Below, piece by piece: positions 25,022 to 34,103 of a stretch of DNA of 64,000 nt. The notes beneath the pieces were generated by a model. It made no database searches and was not told the origin of the DNA. It worked only from the letters and a program-made list of their open reading frames with translations. Origin of the DNA: JBFLVU01 sp037444825 (GTDB lineage: Bacteria; Acidobacteriota; UBA4820; DSQY01). The translations under genes were made by a program, and so were the position numbers. The stretch is taken from the NCBI GenBank assembly GCA_037444825.1, contig JBBILR010000005.1, forward strand, positions 1 to 64,000, given 5' to 3'. Position 1 is the first letter of the stretch. Each line of letters opens with the position of its first letter.

Positions 25022-26311
25022 TCAGACGACGAGCCGCCGGCGTTTCACCGCCATGCGGCGCTCGATCTCCCGGCGGGTGCGGGGGGCCTGGGTCAGAAGG
25101 CGGCACCCCGTTTCGGTGACCAGCACGTCGTCCTCGATCCGGACACCCAGGGCTTCCCGGGCGATGTAGACCCCCGGCTCCACGGTGATCACCACCCCCG
25201 GCTCCAGAGGCCGGTCGTAAGGGCCCGGGTCGTGGGCCTCCAGCCCCAGGTAGTGGCTGGTGCCGTGGAAGAAGTGGGCCTCGTGACCGCCCTTGCGGAT
25301 GACCGCCAGGGCCGCCTCGTGGACCTCCCGGGTGGTGACCCCGGGCTTCGCCGCGGCCACCGCGGCGTCGTGGGCCTCGAGGACCAAGTCGTAGATCTCC
25401 GCCTGGCGCCGGGTGAAGCGGCCGGATACGGGCAGCGTCCGCGTTTCGTCGGCGCAGTACTGGTCCACCCGGGCCCCCATGTCGCAGACCACCAGGTCCC
25501 CCTCCTCCATCCGCCGGTCGTTCCGGCCGTAGTGGAGGAGGCAGCTGTTGGGGCCGGAGCCCACGATGGTGGCGAAGGCGCGCTCCCGGGCCCCGGAGGC
25601 CGTGAAGACGTACTCCGCCAGCGCCTGGGCTTCGTACTCGGCCATGCCGGGCCGGAGGTGGCGGAGGAGCGCCTCGTGGGCGGCGTCGGTCACCGCCGCC
25701 GCCCGCTCCATGGCGGCGATCTCCGCCCGGTCCTTCACCCGCCGAAGCTCTCCGAGGAGCCGCCCGGCGTGGTGCACCTCCAGGTACGGGTGGCGCTCCA
25801 GGAGCCTCCGGGCCAGGGGGTGGTCGGGCCGGGGATCGGGAGCCTCGGGGGGGAAATCCAGGAAGAGGACCTCCGCCTGCCGGAGGGGGCGGACCAGGGC
25901 CTCCTCCGCCTGGTGGGCGTAGAGGATCCGGGAGAACCCCGTGGCCTTCTGCAGGCGCCGCCGGCGGGCGTCGGGCGCCGCGTCGGCGGTGAGGCCTCCG
26001 GGGTCCGGTCCGGGCCCCTTCCACCGGTCCTTGGCCGGATCGGGCATGGGCACCAGAAGCATCTCCTCCGCCCGGTCCCCGTCCAGCGCCACGAGGAGGG
26101 CCGCCCCCTCCACCGAAAGCCCCGTGAGGTAGTAGAAGTTGGGGGAGACGTGGAAACCGTCCAGGCCCGCCTCCTCGCCGGCGAAGAGGGCGGCGATCCC
26201 CGGCCGTCCGGCGGCGCGCTCCAGAAGCTTTTTTCGGAAGGCCTCCCGGCGGCGGGCCAGCGCCGCCGGCGGCACCGCGGGGCGGCCGCCTTGGGCCCTC
26301 GGGGGTCTCAC
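25022..26311 (-). CDS. Xaa-Pro aminopeptidase-type M24B metallopeptidase
   Basis: 429 residues: N-terminal aminopeptidase-P domain (NFYYLTG near 58) and a pita-bread catalytic domain. Predicted metal ligands: Asp in VVCDMGA and in CADETRT, His in FHGTSHYLGL, Glu in TVEPGVYI and Glu in RIEDDVLVT. Removes N-terminal residues before Pro. The second Asp motif reads Asp-Glu-Thr-Arg-Thr where family members mostly have Ile/Val as second residue. GTG start overlaps the bactofilin stop (GTGA), making it the last gene of the parAB block. Confidence 0.9.
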   Translation of the reverse strand: MRPPRAQGGRPAVPPAALARRREAFRKKLLERAAGRPGIAALFAGEEAGLDGFHVSPNFYYLTGLSVEGAALLVALDGDRAEEMLLVPMPDPAKDRWKGPGPDPGGLTADAAPDARRRRLQKATGFSRILYAHQAEEALVRPLRQAEVLFLDFPPEAPDPRPDHPLARRLLERHPYLEVHHAGRLLGELRRVKDRAEIAAMERAAAVTDAAHEALLRHLRPGMAEYEAQALAEYVFTASGARERAFATIVGSGPNSCLLHYGRNDRRMEEGDLVVCDMGARVDQYCADETRTLPVSGRFTRRQAEIYDLVLEAHDAAVAAAKPGVTTREVHEAALAVIRKGGHEAHFFHGTSHYLGLEAHDPGPYDRPLEPGVVITVEPGVYIAREALGVRIEDDVLVTETGCRLLTQAPRTRREIERRMAVKRRRLVV

Positions 26312-26715
26312 CGCGGGCCCTCCCCGCCGGGCTTCTTTTCCGGCTTTTCCGGAGGCGGAGCCCCCTTCTCCTGGAGGCGAAGGGTCCCCTCCACGAAGCC
26401 GCCGTCCATGACCGTCAGGAGGGGCGCCGTCAAGGTGAGCTCGCCCACCACCCGGCCCTTGGCGTGGACCTCCACCGGCCCCTTCACCAGGGCCTTGCCC
26501 TCCAGGCGGCCGTACACCACCAGGGAATTCACCTCCACCTCCCCGGAGACCTTTCCCTTCTCCCCCACCACCAACCGGTCGGAGCGGAGGATCTTCCCCT
26601 TGAACTCCCCGTCCACGCGGAAGGTCTGGGTGAAGGTCAGCGTCCCCTCCACCGAGACCCCTTCCCCCAGCATGCCGCCCACCTGTACGGCCTCGGTGGC
26701 CCGCTTTCCCATCAT
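26308..26715 (-). CDS. bactofilin linked to parAB (second copy)
   Basis: 135 residues. Core beta-helix repeats from about 18 to 110 (VSVEGTLTFTQTFRVDGEFKG, LVVGEKGKVSGEV, LVVYGRLEGKALVKGPVEVHAKGRVVGEL) and a charged Pro/Lys-rich tail. Polymer-forming cytoskeletal element. GAGGAGG before ATG 26715, which overlaps the parB stop by four bases. In Myxococcus, bactofilins beside parAB hold the segregation machinery near the poles; the same job is inferred here. Confidence 0.92.
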   Translation of the reverse strand: MMGKRATEAVQVGGMLGEGVSVEGTLTFTQTFRVDGEFKGKILRSDRLVVGEKGKVSGEVEVNSLVVYGRLEGKALVKGPVEVHAKGRVVGELTLTAPLLTVMDGGFVEGTLRLQEKGAPPPEKPEKKPGGEGPR

Positions 26716-27557
26716 GGGGTCCTCCTCTTCTCGCCCAGAAGCCGCTCGTAGAGGCCCTGCAGTTCCTCCTCGTTGCGGAAGGCCACCTCCAGGCGCCCGC
26801 CCTTGCCCTGGCGCCGGATGGAAACCGGAAGGCCCAGATGGCGGCTCAACGTCTTTTCCGCCGCCTCCGTGTCCGGGTCGTTCCGCCGCTCGGGGGCGGC
26901 GGCCTTGGCCGGAAGCCGGAAGGCTTCCGCCTCCCGGACCGACAGGCCCCGCCGCAGGACGGCCTCCAGGAGGGCCGCCTGCTCCTCCCGGCGGCGGCGG
27001 GAGAGGATGGCCTTGGCGTGGCCCACGCTGATGCGACCTTCCTCCAGGGCCCGGAGGGCGGCCTCCGGAAGATGGAGAAGCCGGAGGACGTTGGCGACGG
27101 TGGCCCGGTCCTTCCCCACCTTGCGGGCCACCTCCTCCTGGGTCCACCCCAGGTCCTCCACCAGCAGGCGGTAGGCCCGGGCCTCCTCCACGGGGTTGAG
27201 GTCGGACCGCTGGAGGTTTTCCACCAGCGCCAGCTCCAGCATCTGGGGGTCGGCGGCCTCCCGGACCAGCACGGGGACCCGGTGGAGCCCCGCCTGCTGG
27301 GCCGCCCGCCACCGGCGCTCCCCGGCGATGATCTCGTAGCCTCCGTCGGCGGGGCGAACCAGGATGGGCTGGAGGATCCCGTTCTCGGCGATGGAACGCG
27401 CCAGCTCGTCCAGGGCCCCCGAATCGAAGGCCGAACGAGGCTGGCGGGGGTTGGGCTTCAGGCGGTGGATCTCCACCTCGAGCACCCGCTTGGCTTCGGG
27501 TCCCGGCGCGCCGATGAGGGCGTCCAAGCCCCGTCCCAGGACGTTTTTAGGGTTCAT
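26712..27557 (-). CDS. parB: chromosome-partitioning protein ParB
   Basis: 281 residues. N-terminal GRGLDALIG motif, CTPase/partition core with ENGILQPILVRP and AGERRWRAA near 80, LVENLQRSDLNPVEEA near 107, and a parS-binding helix-turn-helix (LGWTQEEVARKVGKDRATVANVLRLL near 130-155). Loads on parS as a CTP-dependent clamp. ATG 27557 is picked because it begins the conserved N-terminus; the frame stays open upstream inside parA. It overlaps parA by 11 bases. Two parS sites are nearby. Confidence 0.97.
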   Translation of the reverse strand: MNPKNVLGRGLDALIGAPGPEAKRVLEVEIHRLKPNPRQPRSAFDSGALDELARSIAENGILQPILVRPADGGYEIIAGERRWRAAQQAGLHRVPVLVREAADPQMLELALVENLQRSDLNPVEEARAYRLLVEDLGWTQEEVARKVGKDRATVANVLRLLHLPEAALRALEEGRISVGHAKAILSRRRREEQAALLEAVLRRGLSVREAEAFRLPAKAAAPERRNDPDTEAAEKTLSRHLGLPVSIRRQGKGGRLEVAFRNEEELQGLYERLLGEKRRTP

Positions 27558-28308
27558 GGGCGAGAAACTCCTTGGCCACGTGCAGGTAGGCCTGGGCCCC
27601 GCGGGAGGCCACGTCGTAGAGCAGGGCCGGCTTGCCGAAGGAGGGCGCCTCGGCGAGCTTGACGTTGCGGGGGATGGGGGCCCGGAAGACCCGGCCGCCG
27701 AAGAACCGCTGGACTTCCGCGGCAACCTGGCGGGCCAGGTTGGTGCGCTCGTCCACCATGGTCAGGAGGACGCCGGTGACGGCCAGGTCTGGGTTCAGGG
27801 ACTCGCGGACCCGCTCCAGCGTCCGCAGGAGGAGCGATACCCCCTCCATGGCGAAGAACTCCGCCTGGATGGGGATGAGGACGCCGTCGGCGGCCACCAG
27901 GGCGTTGAGGGTGAGCAGTCCCAGGGAGGGCGGGCAGTCCACCAGGATGTAGTCGAACCGGTCCTTGAGGGGGACGAGGAGGTTTCTCAGGACGAACTCC
28001 CGCTCCGGAACCCCCGCCAGCTCCACCTCCGCCCCCGCCAGGGAAACGGCGCCGGGAAGGAGGTGGAGGTTGGGCAGGCCGCAGGGGAGCAGGGCCTCCT
28101 CCGGTCCGGTGGCCCCGGAAAGGCACCCGTAGACGTTCCGGCCGTCGGAGGGGGTCACCCCCAGCCCCGAGGTGCAGTTGGACTGGGGGTCGAAGTCCAC
28201 CAGAAGCACCCGCTTTTCCGCGACGGCCAGGGACGCCCCGAGGTTGATGACGGTGGTGGTCTTTCCCACCCCTCCCTTCTGGTTGGCGACGGCGATGACG
28301 GTTCCCAC
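27547..28308 (-). CDS. parA: chromosome-partitioning ATPase ParA/Soj
   Basis: 253 residues with the deviant Walker A NQKGGVGKTTT at about 8-18, DFDPQSNCTSGLG near 40, DCPPSLG near 118 and IPRNVKLAEAPSFGKP near 205. ParA dimers on the nucleoid pull ParB-parS. GTG 28308 has GGGAGGAG upstream at good spacing; longer in-frame starts would run into rsmG. It has no long N-terminal domain, so it is the chromosomal Soj type. Confidence 0.97.
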   Translation of the reverse strand: MGTVIAVANQKGGVGKTTTVINLGASLAVAEKRVLLVDFDPQSNCTSGLGVTPSDGRNVYGCLSGATGPEEALLPCGLPNLHLLPGAVSLAGAEVELAGVPEREFVLRNLLVPLKDRFDYILVDCPPSLGLLTLNALVAADGVLIPIQAEFFAMEGVSLLLRTLERVRESLNPDLAVTGVLLTMVDERTNLARQVAAEVQRFFGGRVFRAPIPRNVKLAEAPSFGKPALLYDVASRGAQAYLHVAKEFLAHEP

Positions 28309-28391
28309 GGCGCTCCTCCCCGCGCATTGTGCCACAGCGCGGGTCGGAGGAAAAGCGGCGGAGCCTCGCGGGTCCTCTCGGGGCGGAAAGG

Positions 28392-28970
28392 TCACCGGCC
28401 CGGCGTTCCACGTGGAACACGGCCGGCCAACAGGACCACCCCCGCCTCCGGGCAGGGGCACTCCGTGATGGAAAGGCCCATGCCGAGAAGGATCCCACGG
28501 CAGGCTTCCAGGCGGTCCCCCCCGGTCCACAGCAGCAACACCCCCCCCGGCTCCAGGGAGGCCGCCAGCTTCCGGAAGGTCCCCCTTCGGGGGAAGATCC
28601 CCCGAAGGGTGACGGCCCGCCAGCGTTCTTTGCCCCTCAGGACCTCCTCCACCGGACGCGGGCGGACCTCCCACGGGAGGCCCAGCCGCCGGGCCACCTC
28701 CTCCAGGAACACCGCTTTGGCCGGCGCCGGTTCCGCCAGAACCCAGGAGAGGCGCGGCCGGGCCAGGGACAGGGGGAGGGCGGGGATGCCGCCCCCCGAG
28801 CCCACGTCCAGGACCCGCCCCTCCTCCGGAAGGAACGGAAGGGCCCGCCGGGAGGGGGCCACCCCCCGCTCCAGCGCTTCGCTCCGGCCGCGGAAGGCGG
28901 TGAGCCCCGCCGCCCGGTTCCAGGCGAAGAGGAGGTCCAGATAGGCCTCCAGGCGGGGGTCATTCTCCAC
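28392..28970 (-). CDS. rsmG: 16S rRNA (guanine-527-N7)-methyltransferase RsmG
   Basis: 192-residue SAM-dependent methyltransferase modifying G527 of 16S rRNA. N-terminal NLT-like block (NRAAGLTAF), SAM motif VLDVGSGGGIPALPLSLARP near 50-69, later VTLRGIFPRRGTFRKLAASLEPGG. GTG 28970 overlaps the mnmG stop by 11 bases and has GGGGAGG. The last codons contain a parS site in frame (28405-28418). Confidence 0.94.
   Translation of the reverse strand: MENDPRLEAYLDLLFAWNRAAGLTAFRGRSEALERGVAPSRRALPFLPEEGRVLDVGSGGGIPALPLSLARPRLSWVLAEPAPAKAVFLEEVARRLGLPWEVRPRPVEEVLRGKERWRAVTLRGIFPRRGTFRKLAASLEPGGVLLLWTGGDRLEACRGILLGMGLSITECPCPEAGVVLLAGRVPRGTPGR
28405..28418. promoter_or_regulatory. parS site 1 (inside rsmG)
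   Basis: Perfect 14-bp palindrome GTTCCACGTGGAAC, flanked to give CGTTCCACGTGGAACA, matching the bacterial parS consensus. It encodes Val-Pro-Arg-Gly-Thr of RsmG and lies just upstream of parA. Confidence 0.92.
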
Positions 28971-30786
28971 GGCGGCCTCCCCGCTCCAGCGCGTAGTGGA
29001 GCCGGAGGAGCGCCGCCGGCGTCATCCCCGGAATCCTCGAGGCCTGGTCCAGGTTCTCCGGCGCCACCCGCTGGAGGAGTTCCCGGACCTCCCGGCTGAG
29101 CCCGGGCAGGGACCCGAAGTCGAAGCCGGGGGGGATCCGGGTCCGGCGCGCCGCCGGAAGCCTTCGGGCCTCCGCCCGGCAGCGCTCCCGGTAGCCCGCG
29201 CCCTTCACCTCCGATTCCACGTAGAGGGCCTCCCACCGGTCGAGGACCGCCACTTCGGGTGGGGGGGAAGGGAGGTCCCCGAGGCCCACTTCGGGCCGGG
29301 AGAGAAACCGGGCCAGGGTTATCCCCTCTTCCGTTTCCCGGGCCTCCGCCAGGCGGCGCAAGGCCTTCTCCACCCGCGCCTCCCGCTCCGCGAGGCGCCG
29401 TCTCTCTTCCGGCGGGTGGAGCCCGTCGGCCTCGGTGCGGGGGAGAAGCCGCCGGTAGGCGCTGTGCCGGTCCAGGAGAAGCCGGTACTCCGCCCGGGAG
29501 GTGAGCATCCGGTAGGGCTCGGTGATGCCCCGCGTCACCAGGTCGTCCACCATCACGCCGAGGTAGGCTTCCTCCCTCCCCAGCAGGAAGGGCTCCTCGC
29601 CCCGGAGCGCCCTGGCGGCGTTGAGCCCCGCCCAGAACCCCAGCGCCGCCGCCTCCTCGTAGCCGGTGGTTCCGATCACCTGCCCCGCCAGGTAGAGACC
29701 GGGCAGGTCCTTGGCCTCCAGGGTCAGCCGGAGAGCCGTGGGGTCCACGGCGTCGTACTCCACGGCGTAGCCGTACCGCAGGATGCGGGCCTCCTCCAGC
29801 CCGGGGATGGAGCGGACCACCGCCTCCTGGACGTCCCTCGGGAGGGAGGTGGAGATGCCGTTGGGGTAGACTTCCCCGCTGGCGAGACCGTCGGGTTCGA
29901 GGAAGACCTGGTGGCTCTCGTTGTGGGGGAAGCGCACCACCTTGTCCTCGATGGAGGGGCAGTACCGGGGGCCGCGACCCTGGATGGCCCCGGCGAAGAG
30001 GGGGGAGCGGTGGAGGTTGCCGAGGATGATCCGACGGGTCTCCTCGGTGGTCCGGGTGAGGTGGCAGGGAACCTGGGGCAACGCGGGAAAGGGGGCGGAG
30101 AGCAGGGAGAAGGGCTCGGGGACGGGGTCCCCCGGTTGGGGAAGGGTCCGGTCCCACCGGATGGAGTCCCGGTGGAGGCGCGGGGGGGTCCCCGTCTTCA
30201 GGCGGAGGAGGGGAAGCCCCGCCCTGCGGAGGGAGAGGGAGAGCGCCTCCGCGGCGAACTCCCCCAACCGCCCCCCGGGGGTCCGCTCGTCCCCCACGTG
30301 GAGGAGGCCCCCCAAGAAGGTCCCCGTGGTCGCCACCACCGCCCGGGCCCGGACCTCCGTGCCGTCTTCCAAAGCCACCCCGTGGACCCTTCCCCCCGCG
30401 AGCAGGAGGTCCTGCACGCGCCCCTGCCGAAGGCGGAGCCCCGGTGTCCCCGTGAGGATGGCCCGCACGGCCCGGGAATAGGCCTCCCGGTCGTTCTGGC
30501 TTCTCAGCCCCTGCACCGCCGGCCCCTTGCTGGCGTTGAGCAGGCGGAAGTGGATGCCGGTCCGGTCGGCCGCCCGGGCCATGAGGCCCCCCAGGGCGTC
30601 GAGCTCCCGCACCAGGTGGCCCTTGCCCAGGCCGCCGATGGAGGGGTTGCAGGACATCCGACCCACGGCCTCCAGGGAATCGGTGACGAGGACGGTGTCC
30701 AGGCCCTTGAGGGCCAGAACGCGGGCCGCCTCCGCCCCCGCGTGGCCCCCGCCCACCACCACCGCGTCGCAGGTCACGCTTCCCAT
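28960..30786 (-). CDS. mnmG: tRNA uridine 5-carboxymethylaminomethyl modification enzyme MnmG
   Basis: 608-residue FAD protein that with MnmE modifies U34 of certain tRNAs. FAD motif VVVGGGHAGAEAA near 9-21, RMSCNPSIGGLGKGHLV near 43, GTFLGG near 150, LKTGTPPRL near 196, GYEEAAALGFWAGLNAA near 375. C-terminal helical MnmE-binding region ends near ALERGG. Ribosome site before ATG is weak. Lies 93 bases after mnmE. Confidence 0.97.
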   Translation of the reverse strand: MGSVTCDAVVVGGGHAGAEAARVLALKGLDTVLVTDSLEAVGRMSCNPSIGGLGKGHLVRELDALGGLMARAADRTGIHFRLLNASKGPAVQGLRSQNDREAYSRAVRAILTGTPGLRLRQGRVQDLLLAGGRVHGVALEDGTEVRARAVVATTGTFLGGLLHVGDERTPGGRLGEFAAEALSLSLRRAGLPLLRLKTGTPPRLHRDSIRWDRTLPQPGDPVPEPFSLLSAPFPALPQVPCHLTRTTEETRRIILGNLHRSPLFAGAIQGRGPRYCPSIEDKVVRFPHNESHQVFLEPDGLASGEVYPNGISTSLPRDVQEAVVRSIPGLEEARILRYGYAVEYDAVDPTALRLTLEAKDLPGLYLAGQVIGTTGYEEAAALGFWAGLNAARALRGEEPFLLGREEAYLGVMVDDLVTRGITEPYRMLTSRAEYRLLLDRHSAYRRLLPRTEADGLHPPEERRRLAEREARVEKALRRLAEARETEEGITLARFLSRPEVGLGDLPSPPPEVAVLDRWEALYVESEVKGAGYRERCRAEARRLPAARRTRIPPGFDFGSLPGLSREVRELLQRVAPENLDQASRIPGMTPAALLRLHYALERGGRRGE

Positions 30787-30879
30787 GGCACTATTGAACC
30801 ACGAAGGGGACGGGGCGCGAATGCGGGGATGGACTTTCGCTCCGGCGCAGGCCCGTCGGCGGTTGGAAGGGGCGTATCG

Positions 30880-32229
30880 TCACTTTCCGATGCAAAAGCG
30901 GGAGAAGATGCGCTCGTAGAGGGCGTCGGGGGAGTCTTCCCCGTGGAGGGCCTCCTCCGCCGCCCGGCGGGCCCGGCGGAGCGCGTCGGCGGCCACCTCC
31001 ACCCCCGCCCCCGCGGCGAAGTCCTGCCGGGCCTCCTCCAGGGCGCGCCGCAGACGGCCCGCCGCCTCCGCCTGACGAAGGGAGACGGGCCCCACCTCCG
31101 ATGGGGGGACCTGTTCCCGGAGCCAGCGCCCCAGCTCTTCCACCAGCGCCGGGAGCCCCTCGCCGGTCCGGGCGCTGAGCCGGAAGTGGCCGGGAGGGAC
31201 GGGGGTTGGGAAGAGGTCGCACTTGTTGGCGGCGATCCAGCGGGGCGGGACGGGCAGGAGGGCGAGGGCGCGGTGGGCCTCCCCGTCCCACCCCCGGGCC
31301 CCGTCGTAGAGAAAGAGCACCGCGTCGGCGGAGGCGGCGGCCCTGAGGCCCACCTCCATCCCCAAAGCCTCCACCTCCTCCGGCCCTTCCCGGAGGCCCG
31401 CCGTATCCCGAAGCACCAGGGGAAGGCCGTCCACCTCCAGGGTTTCCTCCAACACGTCCCGCGTGGTCCCGGGGTGGGGGGTGACGAGGGCCCGCTCCCT
31501 TTGGAGCAAGGCGTTGAAGAGGGAGGACTTTCCCGAGTTGGGAGGACCCGCCAGGGCCACGGTTGAGCCTTCCCGCAGGCGGGACAGGGCTTGACCGGAC
31601 CGGTCCAGAGCCTGGGCCTCGGCGAGGAGGCGCTCCAACGCGGCCGCCTCCTCCTCGGGAGCCCCCTCGCCCGCGTCCTCCGGGAAATCCACCTGGGCCT
31701 CCCACCGGGCTTCCAGGTCCAGAATCCCCTCCCGCAGGGATTCCAGCCGTTGCCGGAGGGCTCCCCCCAGGACGGCCGCGGCCCGAAGGGCCGCCTCGCG
31801 GGAGGAGGAGGCGGCCAGACCCTCCAGGGCCTCGGCCTCCAGCAGGCCCATCTTCCCGTGGAGAAAGGCCCGCCAGGAGAACTCCCCGGGGGCCGCCCGC
31901 CGGCACCCCGCTTCCAGGCAGAAGGACAGCACCGCCTCCACCACCCCGGAGGAGCCGTGAAGGTGGAACTCCGCCGTGTCCTCCCCCGTGAAGGAGCGGG
32001 GGCCGGGGAAGAAGACCGCCAGGGCGCGGTCCAGCAGGCGGCCGTCGGCCAGAAGGACGTCGCCGGCGCACAACCGGCGGGGCAGGTCCCGCGGGGACGG
32101 CTTCCCGGCCGGCCGGAAATGCCGGTCCAGGATGGGGCCCGCCAGGGGCCCGCTCACGCGGACCACGCGGAGCCCGCCCCGTCCCGGCGGGGTGGCCTCC
32201 GCCGCCAGCGTTCCGCCGGGGTCAACCAC
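30880..32229 (-). CDS. mnmE: tRNA modification GTPase MnmE
   Basis: 449 residues. N-terminal folate-binding domain (AAEATPPGRGGLRVVRVSGP near 9), helical domain, and an inserted Ras-like G domain with AGPPNSGKSSLFNALL near 212, TTRD, DTAG and NKCD. It ends with the family C-terminal CIGK whose Cys is needed for activity. GTG 32229 overlaps the yidC stop by eight bases; the conserved N-terminus supports it. Confidence 0.97.
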   Translation of the reverse strand: MVDPGGTLAAEATPPGRGGLRVVRVSGPLAGPILDRHFRPAGKPSPRDLPRRLCAGDVLLADGRLLDRALAVFFPGPRSFTGEDTAEFHLHGSSGVVEAVLSFCLEAGCRRAAPGEFSWRAFLHGKMGLLEAEALEGLAASSSREAALRAAAVLGGALRQRLESLREGILDLEARWEAQVDFPEDAGEGAPEEEAAALERLLAEAQALDRSGQALSRLREGSTVALAGPPNSGKSSLFNALLQRERALVTPHPGTTRDVLEETLEVDGLPLVLRDTAGLREGPEEVEALGMEVGLRAAASADAVLFLYDGARGWDGEAHRALALLPVPPRWIAANKCDLFPTPVPPGHFRLSARTGEGLPALVEELGRWLREQVPPSEVGPVSLRQAEAAGRLRRALEEARQDFAAGAGVEVAADALRRARRAAEEALHGEDSPDALYERIFSRFCIGK

Positions 32230-33970
32230 GGGACGGCCGCGACGGCCCCTTGGGGGTGGACCTCCGGCCCTTCTCGGCCTCGGCCGCCTTGGCCGCCGCC
32301 TGCCGGTTGATGAGGGCCTGCTGGCCCATGGTCAGCAGGTTGTTGGCCAGCCAGTAGAGGGTCAGCCCCGCCGGGGCCCAGAGACAGAACCACGTGAACA
32401 TGAGGGGCATGAACCAGAGCATGAGCTTCTGGGCCCCCTCCAGCCCCTGGGTGCCGGTCATCCGGGTGGAGGCGATCATGGAGACCCCCATGAGGATGGG
32501 GGTGATGTAGTAGGGGTCGGGAACGGAGAGGTCCCGGATCCACCCGAAGAAGGGGGCGCCCCGGAGCTCGATGGCCCGGGGCAGAAGCTCGAAAAGGGCG
32601 AAGAAGATGGGCATCTGCAGCAGGAGGGGCAGGCACCCGCTCATCTGGCCCAGGGGGTTGATGCCCTCCTTCTGGTAGAGGGCCATCATCTCCTCGTTCA
32701 TCTTCTGCCGGGTGGCCATGTCCAGGCCCATCTTCTTGTACTTGGCCTTGATCCGGTCGATCTGCGGCTTGAGCCGCTTCATGGCGTCGCCCATCTGCTT
32801 CATCTTCACCATGCTGCCCTGGGTGAGCGGGTAGAAGGCCAGCTTGATGACCAGCGTGATGAGGATGATGGCGACGCCGTAGTTGCCCACCCACCGGTAG
32901 AGGGACTTGAGGCCCCACAGGAGGGCGCCGCAGATGGGGGTGAGCCAGCCCCAGTCCGTGAGGCGGTTGAACTGGGGCGCCACCCCCGACAGGAGGCCCC
33001 ACTGCTTGGGCCCCAAAAAGAGCCGCCCCCGTCCGGGGTAGGCCACCACCAGGGTCACGTCGTTCTCGGCGGGGTGGACCTTCTGCAGCTCCGGGGAAAG
33101 GGCCTCGGTGATCACCTTCACCCGGGGAAGGGCCCCCTCCGGAAGGAAGGCGGCGGCGAAGTAGTTGTTGCTGATGGCCGCCCAGGCCACCGGGGCCTTG
33201 TCCCCGAAGCCCTCCACCTCCTCGGGCCGCGCCCCCGTCACCTTGGAGGCCCGCTTGACCTTCCGGAAGGAGGCCCCCTCCAACAGCCCCACGTACTCCT
33301 GCTGGTAGTAGCGGTTCTTGGCCTGGCTCTTCTCCAGGGTCCCGAAGCCGGGGCCCCAGGCCAGCGGCACCGGGGAAAGGACGCCGCCTCCCTTTCGGGC
33401 GCTGGCCTCCAGGCCCACGAGGTACCCGGAGGCGGGGAGGGTCAGGACCTTCCGCACGCCGTTGCCCGCCCCGTCCGACCAGGCCAGCTCCACCACCTGC
33501 TCCCCGGCCGGGCCGGTCCTACGTTCCACGTGGAACAGGGCCTGGGCCGCGGCCTGGTCGAAGGACGGCTCCCCCGTCTTCACCGCCAGGGGAAACCGGC
33601 CGGTGAGCCGGGCCAAGGGGGAGACGAGGTCGTCGGGCTCGGCCCCGGGCATCCGGTACTTTTTCAGCACCACCCGGGTGAAAACCGCCCCCCGGTTGGA
33701 GACCTCCAGGAGAAGGTCGTCGTTCTCCAGCGTCAGCCGCCGCTCTTCCGAGTCTCCCACCGCGCCTTCGCTGCCTGCGGAGGCGGCCGGCGCTTCCACC
33801 ACGGCGGCCTTGGGCTCCGCGGCGGCCACGGGCGGTTCGGGCGTTTTGGGCGGCGGAGTGGCGGGGCCTCCCATGAAGAGGGACCACAGGCCCAGAACCA
33901 CCATCATGGCCACCATGGCCAGCAGAAAGCGTTGGGTGCTCTTGGGGTCTTCCTGTCCCAGCTGTTCCAC
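32222..33970 (-). CDS. yidC: membrane protein insertase YidC
   Basis: 582 residues, the long Gram-negative type. N-terminal TM (about 14-34), a large periplasmic beta domain (about 70-340), then the conserved insertase core with GNYGVAIILITLVIKLAFYPLT, MPIFFALFELL and TLYWLANNLLT. Inserts inner-membrane proteins alone or with Sec. A second parS site is encoded inside the periplasmic domain. Follows yidD after 133 bases without a gene. Confidence 0.97.
   Translation of the reverse strand: MEQLGQEDPKSTQRFLLAMVAMMVVLGLWSLFMGGPATPPPKTPEPPVAAAEPKAAVVEAPAASAGSEGAVGDSEERRLTLENDDLLLEVSNRGAVFTRVVLKKYRMPGAEPDDLVSPLARLTGRFPLAVKTGEPSFDQAAAQALFHVERRTGPAGEQVVELAWSDGAGNGVRKVLTLPASGYLVGLEASARKGGGVLSPVPLAWGPGFGTLEKSQAKNRYYQQEYVGLLEGASFRKVKRASKVTGARPEEVEGFGDKAPVAWAAISNNYFAAAFLPEGALPRVKVITEALSPELQKVHPAENDVTLVVAYPGRGRLFLGPKQWGLLSGVAPQFNRLTDWGWLTPICGALLWGLKSLYRWVGNYGVAIILITLVIKLAFYPLTQGSMVKMKQMGDAMKRLKPQIDRIKAKYKKMGLDMATRQKMNEEMMALYQKEGINPLGQMSGCLPLLLQMPIFFALFELLPRAIELRGAPFFGWIRDLSVPDPYYITPILMGVSMIASTRMTGTQGLEGAQKLMLWFMPLMFTWFCLWAPAGLTLYWLANNLLTMGQQALINRQAAAKAAEAEKGRRSTPKGPSRPSRG
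33523..33536. promoter_or_regulatory. parS site 2 (inside yidC)
   Basis: The same perfect palindrome GTTCCACGTGGAAC, here within ACGTTCCACGTGGAACAG and encoding Leu-Phe-His-Val-Glu-Arg of YidC, 5.1 kb from site 1. Confidence 0.9.
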
Positions 33971-34103
33971 GGTCTCCTCCTGCCTGCTTCATCACCTCGG
34001 GCGGCGGGCCGTCGGCCCCGTTCCGCCCGCCCGGACTCTCCGCTGCCTCCATCCGCCTTCGGCGGGACACCCTCCCTTCACGGGGGTCCCCCGAGACGGA
34101 ACG

